The notes beneath the pieces are model-generated. The model saw only the letters and a program-made list of their open reading frames with translations, made no database searches and was not told where the DNA came from. A DNA stretch of 64,000 bases from Polychytrium aggregatum (lineage: Eukaryota; Chytridiomycota; Chytridiomycetes; Polychytriales): contig NW_026516228.1 in NCBI RefSeq assembly GCF_025602895.1, positions 1 through 64,000 on the forward strand, given 5' to 3'. How positions within the stretch are numbered: the first letter of the stretch is position 1; each line of letters starts with the position of its first letter. This document shows positions 20,216-31,190 of the stretch, piece by piece. The translations under genes were made by a program, and so were the position numbers.

Positions 20216-21273
20216 TGGTAGCATCGGACGATCCCGCCGTCAATGCCTGCCTCCAAGCCCTTGAGCAACTTTCGCTCGAGGACCGCGCCCTGGTCCTCTC
20301 CGCCCTGACCGCCCAGCCGAATCTCCCCACCGTCCCTCCCGGTTTCAAGCGTCCCAAGATCCCGCTCCCCGACGCCTTCACTGGCGAGCGTAAGGCTGCT
20401 GTCGTTGACGAGTTTGTCTTCTCAATGACCGAGTACATTGCCTTCCACAGTCTCGATGACGCCACCGCCGTCGCCACCGTCGCCATGAACCTCAAGGGCA
20501 AGGCCAAGACCTGGTGGCGCCTCTGGTCCCAGGGCAAGCAACTCGACAACCTGACCCCGGCCGCCGTCCTGTCCCTCGTCCGCGACACCTTCCTTCCGTC
20601 CACCTCGCTGCGCACCACCGAGGATGAGTTCGAAGCACTGCGCCACACCGGCTCCGTCGAGCAGTTCAACTCTCGTTTCCGCGATCTCCTCCTCGAGCTG
20701 CCCCACTTCAGCAACAACCGCCAGAACCTGCAGCGCTACCTCACCAAGCTCAAGCACAGGGTGCGCATCGAAGTCGAATGGAAGCTTGACTCCAACACAG
20801 CCACCCTCGAAGATGCCATGGCTCTCGCCGAGCGATACGAGTCCATCATGGGTCAATCGCAACCCCTGATGCAGCAGCCCTCTCGCGCTCCGTTCCGCGA
20901 CCAACCCTTCCGCGAGCTCCCGTTCCAGCGTCCTCCTCTCTTCCGCGCTCCGCCTGGCCAGCCGCAGTTCCGCCCCATGGTCCGTCCTCCTCGTCCCGCC
21001 TTCCAGCCAACCCAGCCTCCCGCACGTGACCCCAACGCCATGGACCTCGACAACGTCGACATGCGCCCGATCAAGAAGCTCACCGACCGCGAGAAGGAGT
21101 ACCTCCGCCGTAACGGAGGCTGCTTCCGCTGCCGCAAGTTCGGCCACATCGCCTCGCAGTGTCCCTTGAACCAGCCCCGCATCAACGCCATCGTCGAGAC
21201 CGCCGACCAGGCCACCTTCTACGAAGATCAGGGAAACGACGAGGCGGCAACCCCTGGATCCTACGACCTCTGA
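20215..21273 (+). CDS. gag: Family A Gag, A3
   Basis: 352 residues, the same architecture as the A2 Gag: capsid region, Pro-rich linker, CX2CX4HX4C knuckle near residues 303-316. The frame is uninterrupted from the ATG that spans the LTR/primer-binding-site junction to TGA at 21271-21273. A few substitutions in the linker (SRAPFRDQPF where A2 has TRTQFRDQPF, counted loosely) mark it as the type-2 subfamily, as in the gag at 25939. It could still yield Gag, although its own pol is cut off 185 nt after the gag stop. Confidence 0.92.
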   Translation: MVASDDPAVNACLQALEQLSLEDRALVLSALTAQPNLPTVPPGFKRPKIPLPDAFTGERKAAVVDEFVFSMTEYIAFHSLDDATAVATVAMNLKGKAKTWWRLWSQGKQLDNLTPAAVLSLVRDTFLPSTSLRTTEDEFEALRHTGSVEQFNSRFRDLLLELPHFSNNRQNLQRYLTKLKHRVRIEVEWKLDSNTATLEDAMALAERYESIMGQSQPLMQQPSRAPFRDQPFRELPFQRPPLFRAPPGQPQFRPMVRPPRPAFQPTQPPARDPNAMDLDNVDMRPIKKLTDREKEYLRRNGGCFRCRKFGHIASQCPLNQPRINAIVETADQATFYEDQGNDEAATPGSYDL

Positions 21274-21458
21274 AGGACCCGGCGAGTTGCCGCCATCCGA
21301 CTCCGACCCCCGACGCTGAACTATTGACTCTCGCCACCGGACCTCACCTGATCAACTCTCTCATCGACGAACCCCACCGCATTGCCGCCAACCACGGCAA
21401 GGGACTGCTTGTGATCGACGCCACCCTCAACGGCTCCCCGATCACCGTCCTCATCGAC
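21231..21458 (+). pseudogene. pol: A3 pol 5' stub, cut in the protease
   Basis: It begins at the slippery GGGAAAC (21231-21237, with the 9-bp stem 21243-21251/21286-21294) and runs into the protease, ending at the codons just before the catalytic DPGA. It is cut by the reversed LTR at 21459. The frame then continues into antisense LTR sequence. The missing downstream part is found in reverse at 21959-25473, starting from the same TCGAC. Confidence 0.9.
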
Positions 21459-21924
21459 TGTCAGATCACGGGATCAAGAGGAAGTCAAAAGAAGAAGATA
21501 GAGAAGGGTTTTATTGATCTTAGCGAGGCTAGGATCTTGAGTCAAGTGTGTCTGGGGTCGAAGGTGATGACCAGAAACATGAGCGGGCGAAGGCGGGCTA
21601 TTTATCTGTCTGGCGGTCCCGGAGGCGAAGCCTGCCGCAGCGGGGGCGAAGCAGCGGAGGCGGCGGGACAGCAGCCAGGCAGCAGCGGCTAACCGGAGAA
21701 ACATGTGAAAGTCTGACAAATGCTCGGTGGCTGACAAATGCGGGTGACACGGCGTCTGACTAATGCATGGTCGATGACAAATGCAGGGAACACAGAGCGG
21801 CGTGTGCAACATGAGAGCAAGGAAAAAGGAAAGGCGTCACAGGACAAAGGAAAAAGAAAGTGTGCGACGCAAACAGTGACACAAGTGCGACGGTGCAGCT
21901 AGGCGGGCAGAGGGATCTGTGACA
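21459..21924 (-). repeat. Family A LTR (reversed, A4 3' LTR)
   Basis: 466 bp reading TGTCAGAT to TGTGACA on the plus strand, followed by the reversed polypurine tract TCCCCCCC. The left flank is TCGAC. Confidence 0.94.
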
Positions 21925-21958
21925 TCCCCCCCAGAAAAATTGTGCTCAAGTCAAACCA

Positions 21959-24900
21959 TCAATTTTTCGATCCCGAGTTGCGTTGCACTTGTGCTTGGCA
22001 AAGGTCGATCAGTGTGTCCATTTCCGGAAGGTTGCGGTTGCGGCTGAGGAAGTCGTGGATGTCTGCGAGTCCTCCATCCAAGAGTTCGGCCAGTGGTGCC
22101 CACGAGTCGTACGATGGGTCGTATCCCTGCCAGCGAAGCAGGAACTCGTGTCGATATCCAGGTAGTCGACGTCGTCTGTTGATCCTGTGTCCAATGATCG
22201 CTTCGAACACTGATTCGTCGTTGTGGTTGGGTCCGGGTTCGTCAAACACAAGTTGTTCAGTCGATGGTGTGTTGTACGGGACGAGGGCGGAAGCTGGGAG
22301 TTCGGTTGTGAATCGGAGGGTCCTCGGGAGTCGAAGTCGATATCCAGTCGTCCCGATCTTCTCGATGATCTTGAAGGGTCCCAAGTACGGCATCCGCATC
22401 TTGGAGGGTGTGACGTCGTCCGTGCTGAAGTGATACGCGGTCGTGTCGATCAGGACTTGGTCGCCAATGTCGTAGCTGATATCGCGTCGATGTCGGTTGG
22501 CGTAGTAGAGGGCCCGGTCCTGGGCCTTGCCGATGTTATCCGAGACCAAGTCCAGAGTCGCTTGCATCTCCTCGATCGACTGTGCTGCGGGGTTGGACTC
22601 GGCGATGATGTCGGTGTTGGCAGGAGTGCGAGGATGCTGACCGTGCATCAGGAAGAAGGGCGAATGTCCAGTCGATGCTGAGCTGTGTGAGTTGAGTGCG
22701 AACTGGATGTACGGCACTTGATCGATCCAGCGGGAGCCGAGGGCCAGAGTCGAACAGCGGATGGCCTCGGCGACGGTTGCCACAAAGCGTTCGACTTGTC
22801 CGGCGGCCTCGTGGTGGTGGGCAAAGGCGATCCGGAGTTCGGTCTTGAGCAGAGCGTTAAGTCCTGTCCAGAAGGCCGACCGGAAGCGTGTGTCGTGATC
22901 CGAGATGAAAGTGCCGGCGAGTCCAAAGTGCACAAAGACATCGCGGAAGTACTGGCGGGCGACGTCTTCGGCCGTGTCGGTCTTGTTTCCAGGAACCAGG
23001 ACGACGTACTTGGTGAGGGAGTCGACAAAGATTGTGATCGAGTTGAAGGTGCGGCCTGAGAGTGAGTCCGTGACAGGCGGGAGTCCGAGGATGAAGTCGA
23101 GGGCGACAGTGTCCATCTTGCGGGTGGCCACAGGAATCCGAGAGAAGTGGCCGTATGCTTGTTGTCGTCGGATCTTGGCTCGCTGGCAGATGTCGCAGTG
23201 CGAGACCCACTCGGCAATGTCCTTGGACATGGCGGGCCAGTAGTAGTGGGTTGAGATGGCCTTGTAGAGCGTGTTGGTGCCGGGGTGAGCTGCACAGACA
23301 GAGTCGTGGTGGTCCTTGATGATCGAGATGCGGAGGTCCTTGCCGGGGATGCAGATGCGGGTCGAGTCGAAGTAGAGAATCCCGTGTCGAAGTGAGAAGC
23401 GGTGTAGCTGTGCCTTCATCCACGGCTTGAGTCCGTCGGTCGAGTTGTCGCGGAGGGCCGAGATCAGTGCTGACAGGATCGGGTCGGAGCTGTACTGAGT
23501 GCGGATGGTGTCCAAGAGATCGTCGGGCGAGGGTCCGAGGTTGACAATGGCGTTGATGATCGAGACTTGGACGGCCTTGGAGATGGCTGTCGGTGTGCGC
23601 GAGAGCACGTCGGCGACCTTGTTCCACGAGCCGGGGATCCACTGGATCTCGAGGTCAAAGTCCAGCATCGTGTCGATGGCTCGCTGTTGGCGCTTGTTGA
23701 GGGTCTTGGAGTCGAGGATGTGCTTGAGCGCCTTCTGGTCGGTGTGGAGGAAGACTTTGCGGCCGACGAGGTAGTTCTTGAACTTGTCGAGGTGGCGGGT
23801 GATCGACAGCAGCTCGCCGTTGTAGGGCGAGTAGTTGAGTTCGGATCCGTGCAGTTTCTGCGAGTTGAAAGCGATGGGGCGCACTGTGCCGGATCCGTCC
23901 ATGTCCTGCCCGATCCATCCACCAATCGATGCGCTTGACTCGGACCAGTCGGTGAAGAGGTGAATGTCTTTGTCAGGGTTGACCATGTGCAGCGACTGAG
24001 GCGAGAGCAACTTGAGCTGCTCGAAGGCGGCGATGGCGTTGTCGTCCCAGACGACGGACTTGGTCGAGTTGGCGGAGCGGGTGGTGATCAGCGTCGAGAG
24101 CGGACCGGCGAGGGCAGCGTAGCCAGGGACAAAGCTCATGATGGTGTTGGTCAAGCCGAGGAAGCTGCGGAGTTCGTGTTCGGTTGTTGGTCGCGGGTAG
24201 TTCTTGATGGCATCGATGCGCGAGGGATGCACTTGGATGCGTCCTTCGCCGATGATGAAGCCGAGATAGGTGACGGTCGAGTTGAAGAACGAACACTTCT
24301 CGGGTCGGATCTTGAAGCCGTGTCGGTGGATCTTGTCGAGGACCAGTTCGATGTGGCGGATGTGCTGGTCCTCGTCCTCGGATGCGATCAGGATGTCGTC
24401 GATGTAGACAAAGACAAAGTCGTCGATGAACTCGCGGAAGATGTCGTTCATCGCGGCTTGGAACACGGAGGGACTGTTGGCGAGGCCGAAGGGCATCACA
24501 AGCCACTCAAAGTGGCCGTACTTGGTCCTGAAGGCCGTCTTGGGGGTGTCGGCGTCGGCGATGCGGATCTGGTGGAATCCGCGTTGCAAGTCGAGCTTGG
24601 AGAAGACACGGCACTTGGACAGGCGGTCGATGATCTCACGCATGTTGGGCAGCGCGGTGCGGTCCTTGACGGTGATCTTGTTGAGGGCGCGGAAGTCAAA
24701 GACGAGTCGGAACTTGTCGCCCTGCTTGACCCAGAAGATCGGTGCGCCGAAGGGCGAGACGGACTTGCGGATGTGGCCGATTCGGAGCAATCGGTCGAGT
24801 TCGTCTTTGAGTCGAGCGAGTTCTTCGGCCGACATCTGGTAGAGCGACGACCAAGTTGGCTTGGCAGAGTCGTCGAGTCGGATGTTCATGTCGATGCCGG

Positions 24901-25473
24901 GTCGGTGAGGCGGGAGTTCCTTGAGTTCGTTGAAGGCATCGCGGTACTTTGCGATGATGGATCGGTGTTCGGGGGTCAGTGGTTCGAGGACACGGGCGAG
25001 TTGGGCAACGGGGTCGTAGGGTTCAACAGCAACTGTATTCAAGTCACTGCTCAGAGTACAAACATACACGGCGCCGGGAGTCGAGGCGAGTGCGTTGATC
25101 TGCTGGGTCGACATGTGGTACTGGGATCGGAGTTCGAGGGTCGTGAGTGGCATTCCGGAGTCGGGTCGCGATGCCGTCCAAGTGTGGTGCTTCCCGTCGA
25201 TCGAGAACTTGATTCGGTTGGAGGGCCAGTCGATCTCGGGGTTGGTCTGGTCGAGCCAGTTCTTGCCGAGGATGACGTCCCAGGTGAGTGGCGCGGTGAA
25301 GAGGTTGATGCGGGCGTGGTAGTCGTGGATGGTGAGGTCGACGGGATCGGTGACGGAGGACGGGAAGGACTTGCCGTTGGGCATCGTGACGGCGTTGGCG
25401 GTGGTCTTGGTTCGAAGGTCGAGGGTCGAGGCGAGGGTCTCGGAGATGTGCGAGTTGGTCGCACCAGGGTCGA
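21959..25473 (-). pseudogene. pol: Family A Pol 3' part, reversed, missing its start
   Basis: The minus strand from 25473 to 21959 is open throughout. It starts at the protease active site DPGA and continues through RT (YIDD), RNase H (TDWS), integrase (HHCC, DDE) and chromodomain to the family-wide C-terminus GSKN. It lacks the N-terminal protease segment and any frameshift site, so it cannot be made as a normal Gag-Pol; an ATG at 25384 could start a product lacking the protease catalytic Asp. It is probably a hybrid, with its 3' end from A4 and its 5' end from A3. The exact crossover cannot be placed because the arms are nearly identical. Confidence 0.9.
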
Positions 25474-25939
25474 TGTCACAGATCCCTCTGCCCGCCTAGC
25501 TGCACCGTCGCACTTGTGTCACTGTTTGCGTCGCACACTTTCTTTTTCCTTTGTCCTGTGACGCCTTTCCTTTTTCCTTGCTCTCATGTTGCACACGCCG
25601 CTCTGTGTTCCCTGCATTTGTCATCGACCATGCATTAGTCAGACGCCGTGTCACCCGCATTTGTCAGCCACCGAGCATTTGTCAGACTTTCACATGTTTC
25701 TCCGGTTAGCCGCTGCTGCCTGGCTGCTGTCCCGCCGCCTCCGCTGCTTCGCCCCCGCTGCGGCAGGCTTCGCCTCCGGGACCGCCAGACAGATAAATAG
25801 CCCGCCTTCGCCCGCTCATGTTTCTGGTCATCACCTTCGACCCCAGACACACTTGACTCAAGATCCTAGCCTCGCTAAGATCAATAAAACCCTTCTCTAT
25901 CTTCTTCTTTTGACTTCCTCTTGATCCCGTGATCTGACA
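25474..25939 (+). repeat. Family A LTR (A4 5' LTR, turned to plus by the inversion)
   Basis: 466 bp, type 2, preceded by GTCGA (25469-25473). Its last base is the A of the gag ATG. Confidence 0.94.
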
Positions 25940-26997
25940 TGGTAGCATCGGACGATCCCGCCGTCAATGCCTGCCTCCAAGCCCTTGAGCAACTTTCGCT
26001 CGAGGACCGCGCCCTGGTCCTCTCCGCCCTGACCGCCCAGCCGAATCTCCCCACCGTCCCTCCCGGTTTCAAGCGTCCCAAGATCCCGCTCCCCGACGCC
26101 TTCACTGGCGAGCGTAAGGCTGCTGTCGTTGACGAGTTTGTCTTCTCAATGACCGAGTACATTGCCTTCCACAGTCTCGATGACGCCACCGCCGTCGCCA
26201 CCGTCGCCATGAACCTCAAGGGCAAGGCCAAGACCTGGTGGCGCCTCTGGTCCCAGGGCAAGCAACTCGACAACCTGACCCCGGCCGCCGTCCTGTCCCT
26301 CGTCCGCGACACCTTCCTTCCGTCCACCTCGCTGCGCACCACCGAGGATGAGTTCGAAGCACTGCGCCACACCGGCTCCGTCGAGCAGTTCAACTCTCGT
26401 TTCCGCGATCTCCTCCTCGAGCTGCCCCACTTCAGCAACAACCGCCAGAACCTGCAGCGCTACCTCACCAAGCTCAAGCACAGGGTGCGCATCGAAGTCG
26501 AATGGAAGCTTGACTCCAACACAGCCACCCTCGAAGATGCCATGGCTCTCGCCGAGCGATACGAGTCCATCATGGGTCAATCGCAACCCCTGATGCAGCA
26601 GCCCTCTCGCGCTCCGTTCCGCGACCAACCCTTCCGCGAGCTCCCGTTCCAGCGTCCTCCTCTCTTCCGCGCTCCGCCTGGCCAGCCGCAGTTCCGCCCC
26701 ATGGTCCGTCCTCCTCGTCCCGCCTTCCAGCCAACCCAGCCTCCCGCACGTGACCCCAACGCCATGGACCTCGACAACGTCGACATGCGCCCGATCAAGA
26801 AGCTCACCGACCGCGAGAAGGAGTACCTCCGCCGTAACGGAGGCTGCTTCCGCTGCCGCAAGTTCGGCCACATCGCCTCGCAGTGTCCCTTGAACCAGCC
26901 CCGCATCAACGCCATCGTCGAGACCGCCGACCAGGCCACCTTCTACGAAGATCAGGGAAACGACGAGGCGGCAACCCCTGGATCCTACGACCTCTGA
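25939..26997 (+). CDS. gag: Family A Gag, A4
   Basis: 352 residues, uninterrupted, apparently the same protein as the A3 Gag at 20215. The ATG spans the LTR/primer-binding-site junction; the knuckle is CFRCRKFGHIASQC. The frameshift signal is at 26955-27018, with GGGAAAC at 26955-26961. The downstream pol is broken, so this copy could supply Gag but not a full Gag-Pol. Confidence 0.92.
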   Translation: MVASDDPAVNACLQALEQLSLEDRALVLSALTAQPNLPTVPPGFKRPKIPLPDAFTGERKAAVVDEFVFSMTEYIAFHSLDDATAVATVAMNLKGKAKTWWRLWSQGKQLDNLTPAAVLSLVRDTFLPSTSLRTTEDEFEALRHTGSVEQFNSRFRDLLLELPHFSNNRQNLQRYLTKLKHRVRIEVEWKLDSNTATLEDAMALAERYESIMGQSQPLMQQPSRAPFRDQPFRELPFQRPPLFRAPPGQPQFRPMVRPPRPAFQPTQPPARDPNAMDLDNVDMRPIKKLTDREKEYLRRNGGCFRCRKFGHIASQCPLNQPRINAIVETADQATFYEDQGNDEAATPGSYDL

Positions 26998-29900
26998 AGG
27001 ACCCGGCGAGTTGCCGCCATCCGACTCCGACCCCCGACGCTGAACTATTGACTCTCGCCACCGGACCTCACCTGATCAACTCTCTCATCGACGAACCCCA
27101 CCGCATTGCCGCCAACCACGGCAAGGGACTGCTTGTGATCGACGCCACCCTCAACGGCTCCCCGATCACCGTCCTCATCGACCCTGGTGCGACCAACTCG
27201 CACATCTCCGAGACCCTCGCCTCGACCCTCGACCTTCGAACCAAGACCACCGCCAACGCCGTCACGATGCCCAACGGCAAGTCCTTCCCGTCCTCCGTCA
27301 CCGATCCCGTCGACCTCACCATCCACGACTACCACGCCCGCATCAACCTCTTCACCGCGCCACTCACCTGGGACGTCATCCTCGGCAAGAACTGGCTCGA
27401 CCAGACCAACCCCGAGATCGACTGGCCCTCCAACCGAATCAAGTTCTCGATCGACGGGAAGCACCACACTTGGACGGCATCGCGACCCGACTCCGGAATG
27501 CCACTCACGACCCTCGAACTCCGATCCCAGTACCACATGTCGACCCAGCAGATCAACGCACTCGCCTCGACTCCCGGCGCCGTGTATGTTTGTACTCTGA
27601 GCAGTGACTTGAATACAGTTGCTGTTGAACCCTACGACCCCGTTGCCCAACTCGCCCGTGTCCTCGAACCACTGACCCCCGAACACCGATCCATCATCGC
27701 AAAGTACCGCGATGCCTTCAACGAACTCAAGGAACTCCCGCCTCACCGACCCGGCATCGACATGAACATCCGACTCGACGACTCTGCCAAGCCAACTTGG
27801 TCGTCGCTCTACCAGATGTCGGCCGAAGAACTCGCTCGACTCAAAGACGAACTCGACCGATTGCTCCGAATCGGCCACATCCGCAAGTCCGTCTCGCCCT
27901 TCGGCGCACCGATCTTCTGGGTCAAGCAGGGCGACAAGTTCCGACTCGTCTTTGACTTCCGCGCCCTCAACAAGATCACCGTCAAGGACCGCACCGCGCT
28001 GCCCAACATGCGCTGAGATCATCGACCGCCTGTCCAAGTGCCGTGTCTTCTCCAAGCTCGACTTGCAACGCGGATTCCACCAGATCCGCATCGCCGACGC
28101 CGACACCCCCAAGACGGCCTTCAGGACCAAGTACGGCCACTTTGAGTGGCTTGTGATGCCCTTCGGCCTCGCCAACAGTCCCTCCGTGTTCCAAGCCGCG
28201 ATGAACGACATCTTCCGCGAGTTCATCGACGACTTTGTCTTTGTCTACATCGACGACATCCTGATCGCATCCGAGGACGAGGACCAGCACATCCGCCACA
28301 TCGAACTGGTCCTCGACAAGATCCACCGACACGGCTTCAAGATCCGACCCGAGAAGTGTTCGTTCTTCAACTCGACCGTCACCTATCTCGGCTTCATCAT
28401 CGGCGAAGGACGCATCCAAGTGCATCCCTCGCGCATCGACTGCCATCAAGAACTACCCGCGACCAACAACCGAACACGAACTCCGCAGCTTCCTCGGCTT
28501 GACCAACACCATCATGAGCTTTGTCCCTGGCTACGCTGCCCTCGCCGGTCCGCTCTCGACGCTGATCACCACCCGCTCCGCCAACTCGACCAAGTCCGTC
28601 GTCTGGGACGACAACGCCATCGCCGCCTTCGAGCAGCTCAAGTTGCTCTCGCCTCAGTCGCTGCACATGGTCAACCCTGACAAAGACATTCACCTCTTCA
28701 CCGACTGGTCCGAGTCAAGCGCATCGATTGGTGGATGGATCGGGCAGGACATGGACGGATCCGGCACAGTGCGCCCCATCGCTTCAACTCGCAGAAACTG
28801 CACGGATCCGAACTCAACTACTCGCCCTACAACGGCGAGCTGCTGTCGATCACCCGCCACCTCGACAAGTTCAAGAACTACCTCGTCGGCCGCAAAGTCT
28901 TCCTCCACACCGACCAGAAGGCGCTCAAGCACATCCTCGACTCCAAGACCCTCAACAAGCGCCAACAGCGAGCCATCGACACGATGCTGGACTTTGACCT
29001 CGAGATCCAGTGGATCCCCGGCTCGTGGAACAAGGTCGCCGACGTGCTCTCGCGCACACCGACAGCCATCTCCAAGGCCGTCCAAGTCTCGATCATCAAC
29101 GCCATTGTCAACCTCGGACCCTCGCCCGACGATCTCTTGGACACCATCCGCACTCAGTACAGCTCCGACCCGATCCTGTCAGCACTGATCTCGGCCCTCC
29201 GCGACAACTCGACCGACGGACTCAAGCCGTGGATGAAGGCACAGCTACACCGCTTCTCACTTCGACACGGGATTCTCTACTTCGACTCGACCCGCATCTG
29301 CATCCCCGGCAAGGACCTCCGCATCTCGATCATCAAGGACCACCACGACTCTGTCTGTGCAGCTCACCCCGGCACCAACACGCTCTACAAGGCCATCTCA
29401 ACCCACTACTACTGGCCCGCCATGTCCAAGGACATTGCCGAGTGGGTCTCGCACTGCGACATCTGCCAGCGAGCCAAGATCCGACGACAACAAGCATACG
29501 GCCACTTCTCTCGGATTCCTGTGGCCACCCGCAAGATGGACACTGTCGCCCTCGACTTCATCCTCGGACTCCCGCCTGTCACGGACTCACTCTCAGGCCG
29601 CACCTTCAACTCGATCACAATCTTTGTCGACTCCCTCACCAAGTACGTCGTCCTGGTTCCTGGAAACAAGACCGACACGGCCGAAGACGTCGCCCGCCAG
29701 TACTTCCGCGATGTCTTTGTGCACTTTGGACTCGCCGGCACTTTCATCTCGGATCACGACACACGCTTCCGGTCGGCCTTCTGGACAGGACTTAACGCTC
29801 TGCTCAAGACCGAACTCCGGATCGCCTTTGCCCACCACCACGAGGCCGCCGGACAAGTCGAACGCTTTGTGGCAACCGTCGCCGAGGCCATCCGCTGTTC

Positions 29901-30693
29901 GACTCTGGCCCTCGGCTCCCGCTGGATCGATCAAGTGCCGTACATCCAGTTCGCACTCAACTCACACAGCTCAGCATCGACTGGACATTCGCCCTTCTTC
30001 CTGATGCACGGTCAGCATCCTCGCACTCCTGCCAACACCGACATCATCGCCGAGTCCAACCCCGCAGCACAGTCGATCGAGGAGATGCAAGCGACTCTGG
30101 ACTTGGTCTCGGATAACATCGGCAAGGCCCAGGACCGGGCCCTCTACTACGCCAACCGACATCGACGCGATATCAGCTACGACATTGGCGACCAAGTCCT
30201 GATCGACACGACCGCGTATCACTTCAGCACGGACGACGTCACACCCTCCAAGATGCGGATGCCGTACTTGGGACCCTTCAAGATCATCGAGAAGATCGGG
30301 ACGACTGGATATCGACTTCGACTCCCGAGGACCCTCCGATTCACAACCGAACTCCCAGCTTCCGCCCTCGTCCCGTACAACACACCATCGACTGAACAAC
30401 TTGTGTTTGACGAACCCGGACCCAACCACAACGACGAATCAGTGTTCGAAGCGATCATTGGACACAGGATCAACAGACGACGTCGACTACCTGGATATCG
30501 ACACGAGTTCCTGCTTCGCTGGCAGGGATACGACCCATCGTACGACTCGTGGGCACCACTGGCCGAACTCTTGGATGGAGGACTCGCAGACATCCACGAC
30601 TTCCTCAGCCGCAACCGCAACCTTCCGGAAATGGACACACTGATCGACCTTTGCCAAGCACAAGTGCAACGCAACTCGGGATCGAAAAATTGA
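26955..30693 (+). pseudogene. pol: Family A Pol with three single-base frameshifts (A4/A3 hybrid)
   Basis: The domain order is as in A2, but an extra T near 28014 (after the RT motif NMR) gives an immediate TGA at 28014-28016. A second extra T lies near 28441 in the RT thumb. One T is missing near 28784 in RNase H. The net shift is +1 and the rest stays open to 30693, including integrase and chromodomain. All three lesions fall within 770 bp and all involve T. The matching stretch on the reversed arm (21959-25473) has none of them. Only a truncated protein ending in RT could be made. Confidence 0.92.
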
Positions 30694-30727
30694 TGGTTTG
30701 ACTTGAGCACAATTTTTCTGGGGGGGA

Positions 30728-31190
30728 TGTCACAGATCCCTCTGCCCGCCTAGCTGCACCGTCGCACTTGTGTCACTGTTTGCGTCGCACACTTTCTTTT
30801 TCCTTTGTCCTGTGACGCCTTTCCTTTTTCCTTGCTCTCATGTTGCACACGCCGCTCTGTGTTCCCTGCATTTGTCATCGACCATGCATTAGTCAGACGC
30901 CGTGTCACCCGCATTTGTCAGCCACCGAGCATTTGTCAGACTTTCACATGTTTCTCCGGTTAGCCGCTGCTGCCTGGCTGCTGTCCCGCCGCCTCCGCTG
31001 CTTCGCCCCCGCTGCGGCAGGCTTCGCCTCCGGGACCGCCAGACAGATAAATAGCCCGCCTTCGCCCGCTCATGTTTCTGGTCATCACCTTCGACCCCAG
31101 ACACACTTGACTCAAGATCCTAGCCTCGCTAAGATCAATAAAACCCTTCTCTATCTTCTTTTGACTTCCTCTTGATCCCGTGATCTGACA
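30728..31190 (+). repeat. Family A LTR (A3 outer 3' LTR), 463 bp
   Basis: Type 2 with one CTT lost from the CTTCTTCTT run near 31156, compared with the outer 5' LTR at 19750. It is followed by the duplicated ATCTT. Confidence 0.94.

Larger units (their letters stand above)
19750..31190 (+). mobile_element. A3 with reversed A4 inside it, rearranged by inversion
   Basis: The TSD ATCTT (19745-19749 and 31191-31195) flanks the whole 11.4 kb, close to two A elements plus 5 bp. Order: LTR, gag and pol 5' part (plus, to 21458); reversed LTR (21459-21924); reversed pol 3' part (25473 down to 21959); LTR, gag, pol, LTR (plus, 25474-31190). The internal junctions carry TCGAC (21454-21458) and its reverse complement GTCGA (25469-25473), a duplication that has been turned around. 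A4 inserted backwards in the A3 protease region, and the two pol arms then recombined. Confidence 0.9.
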
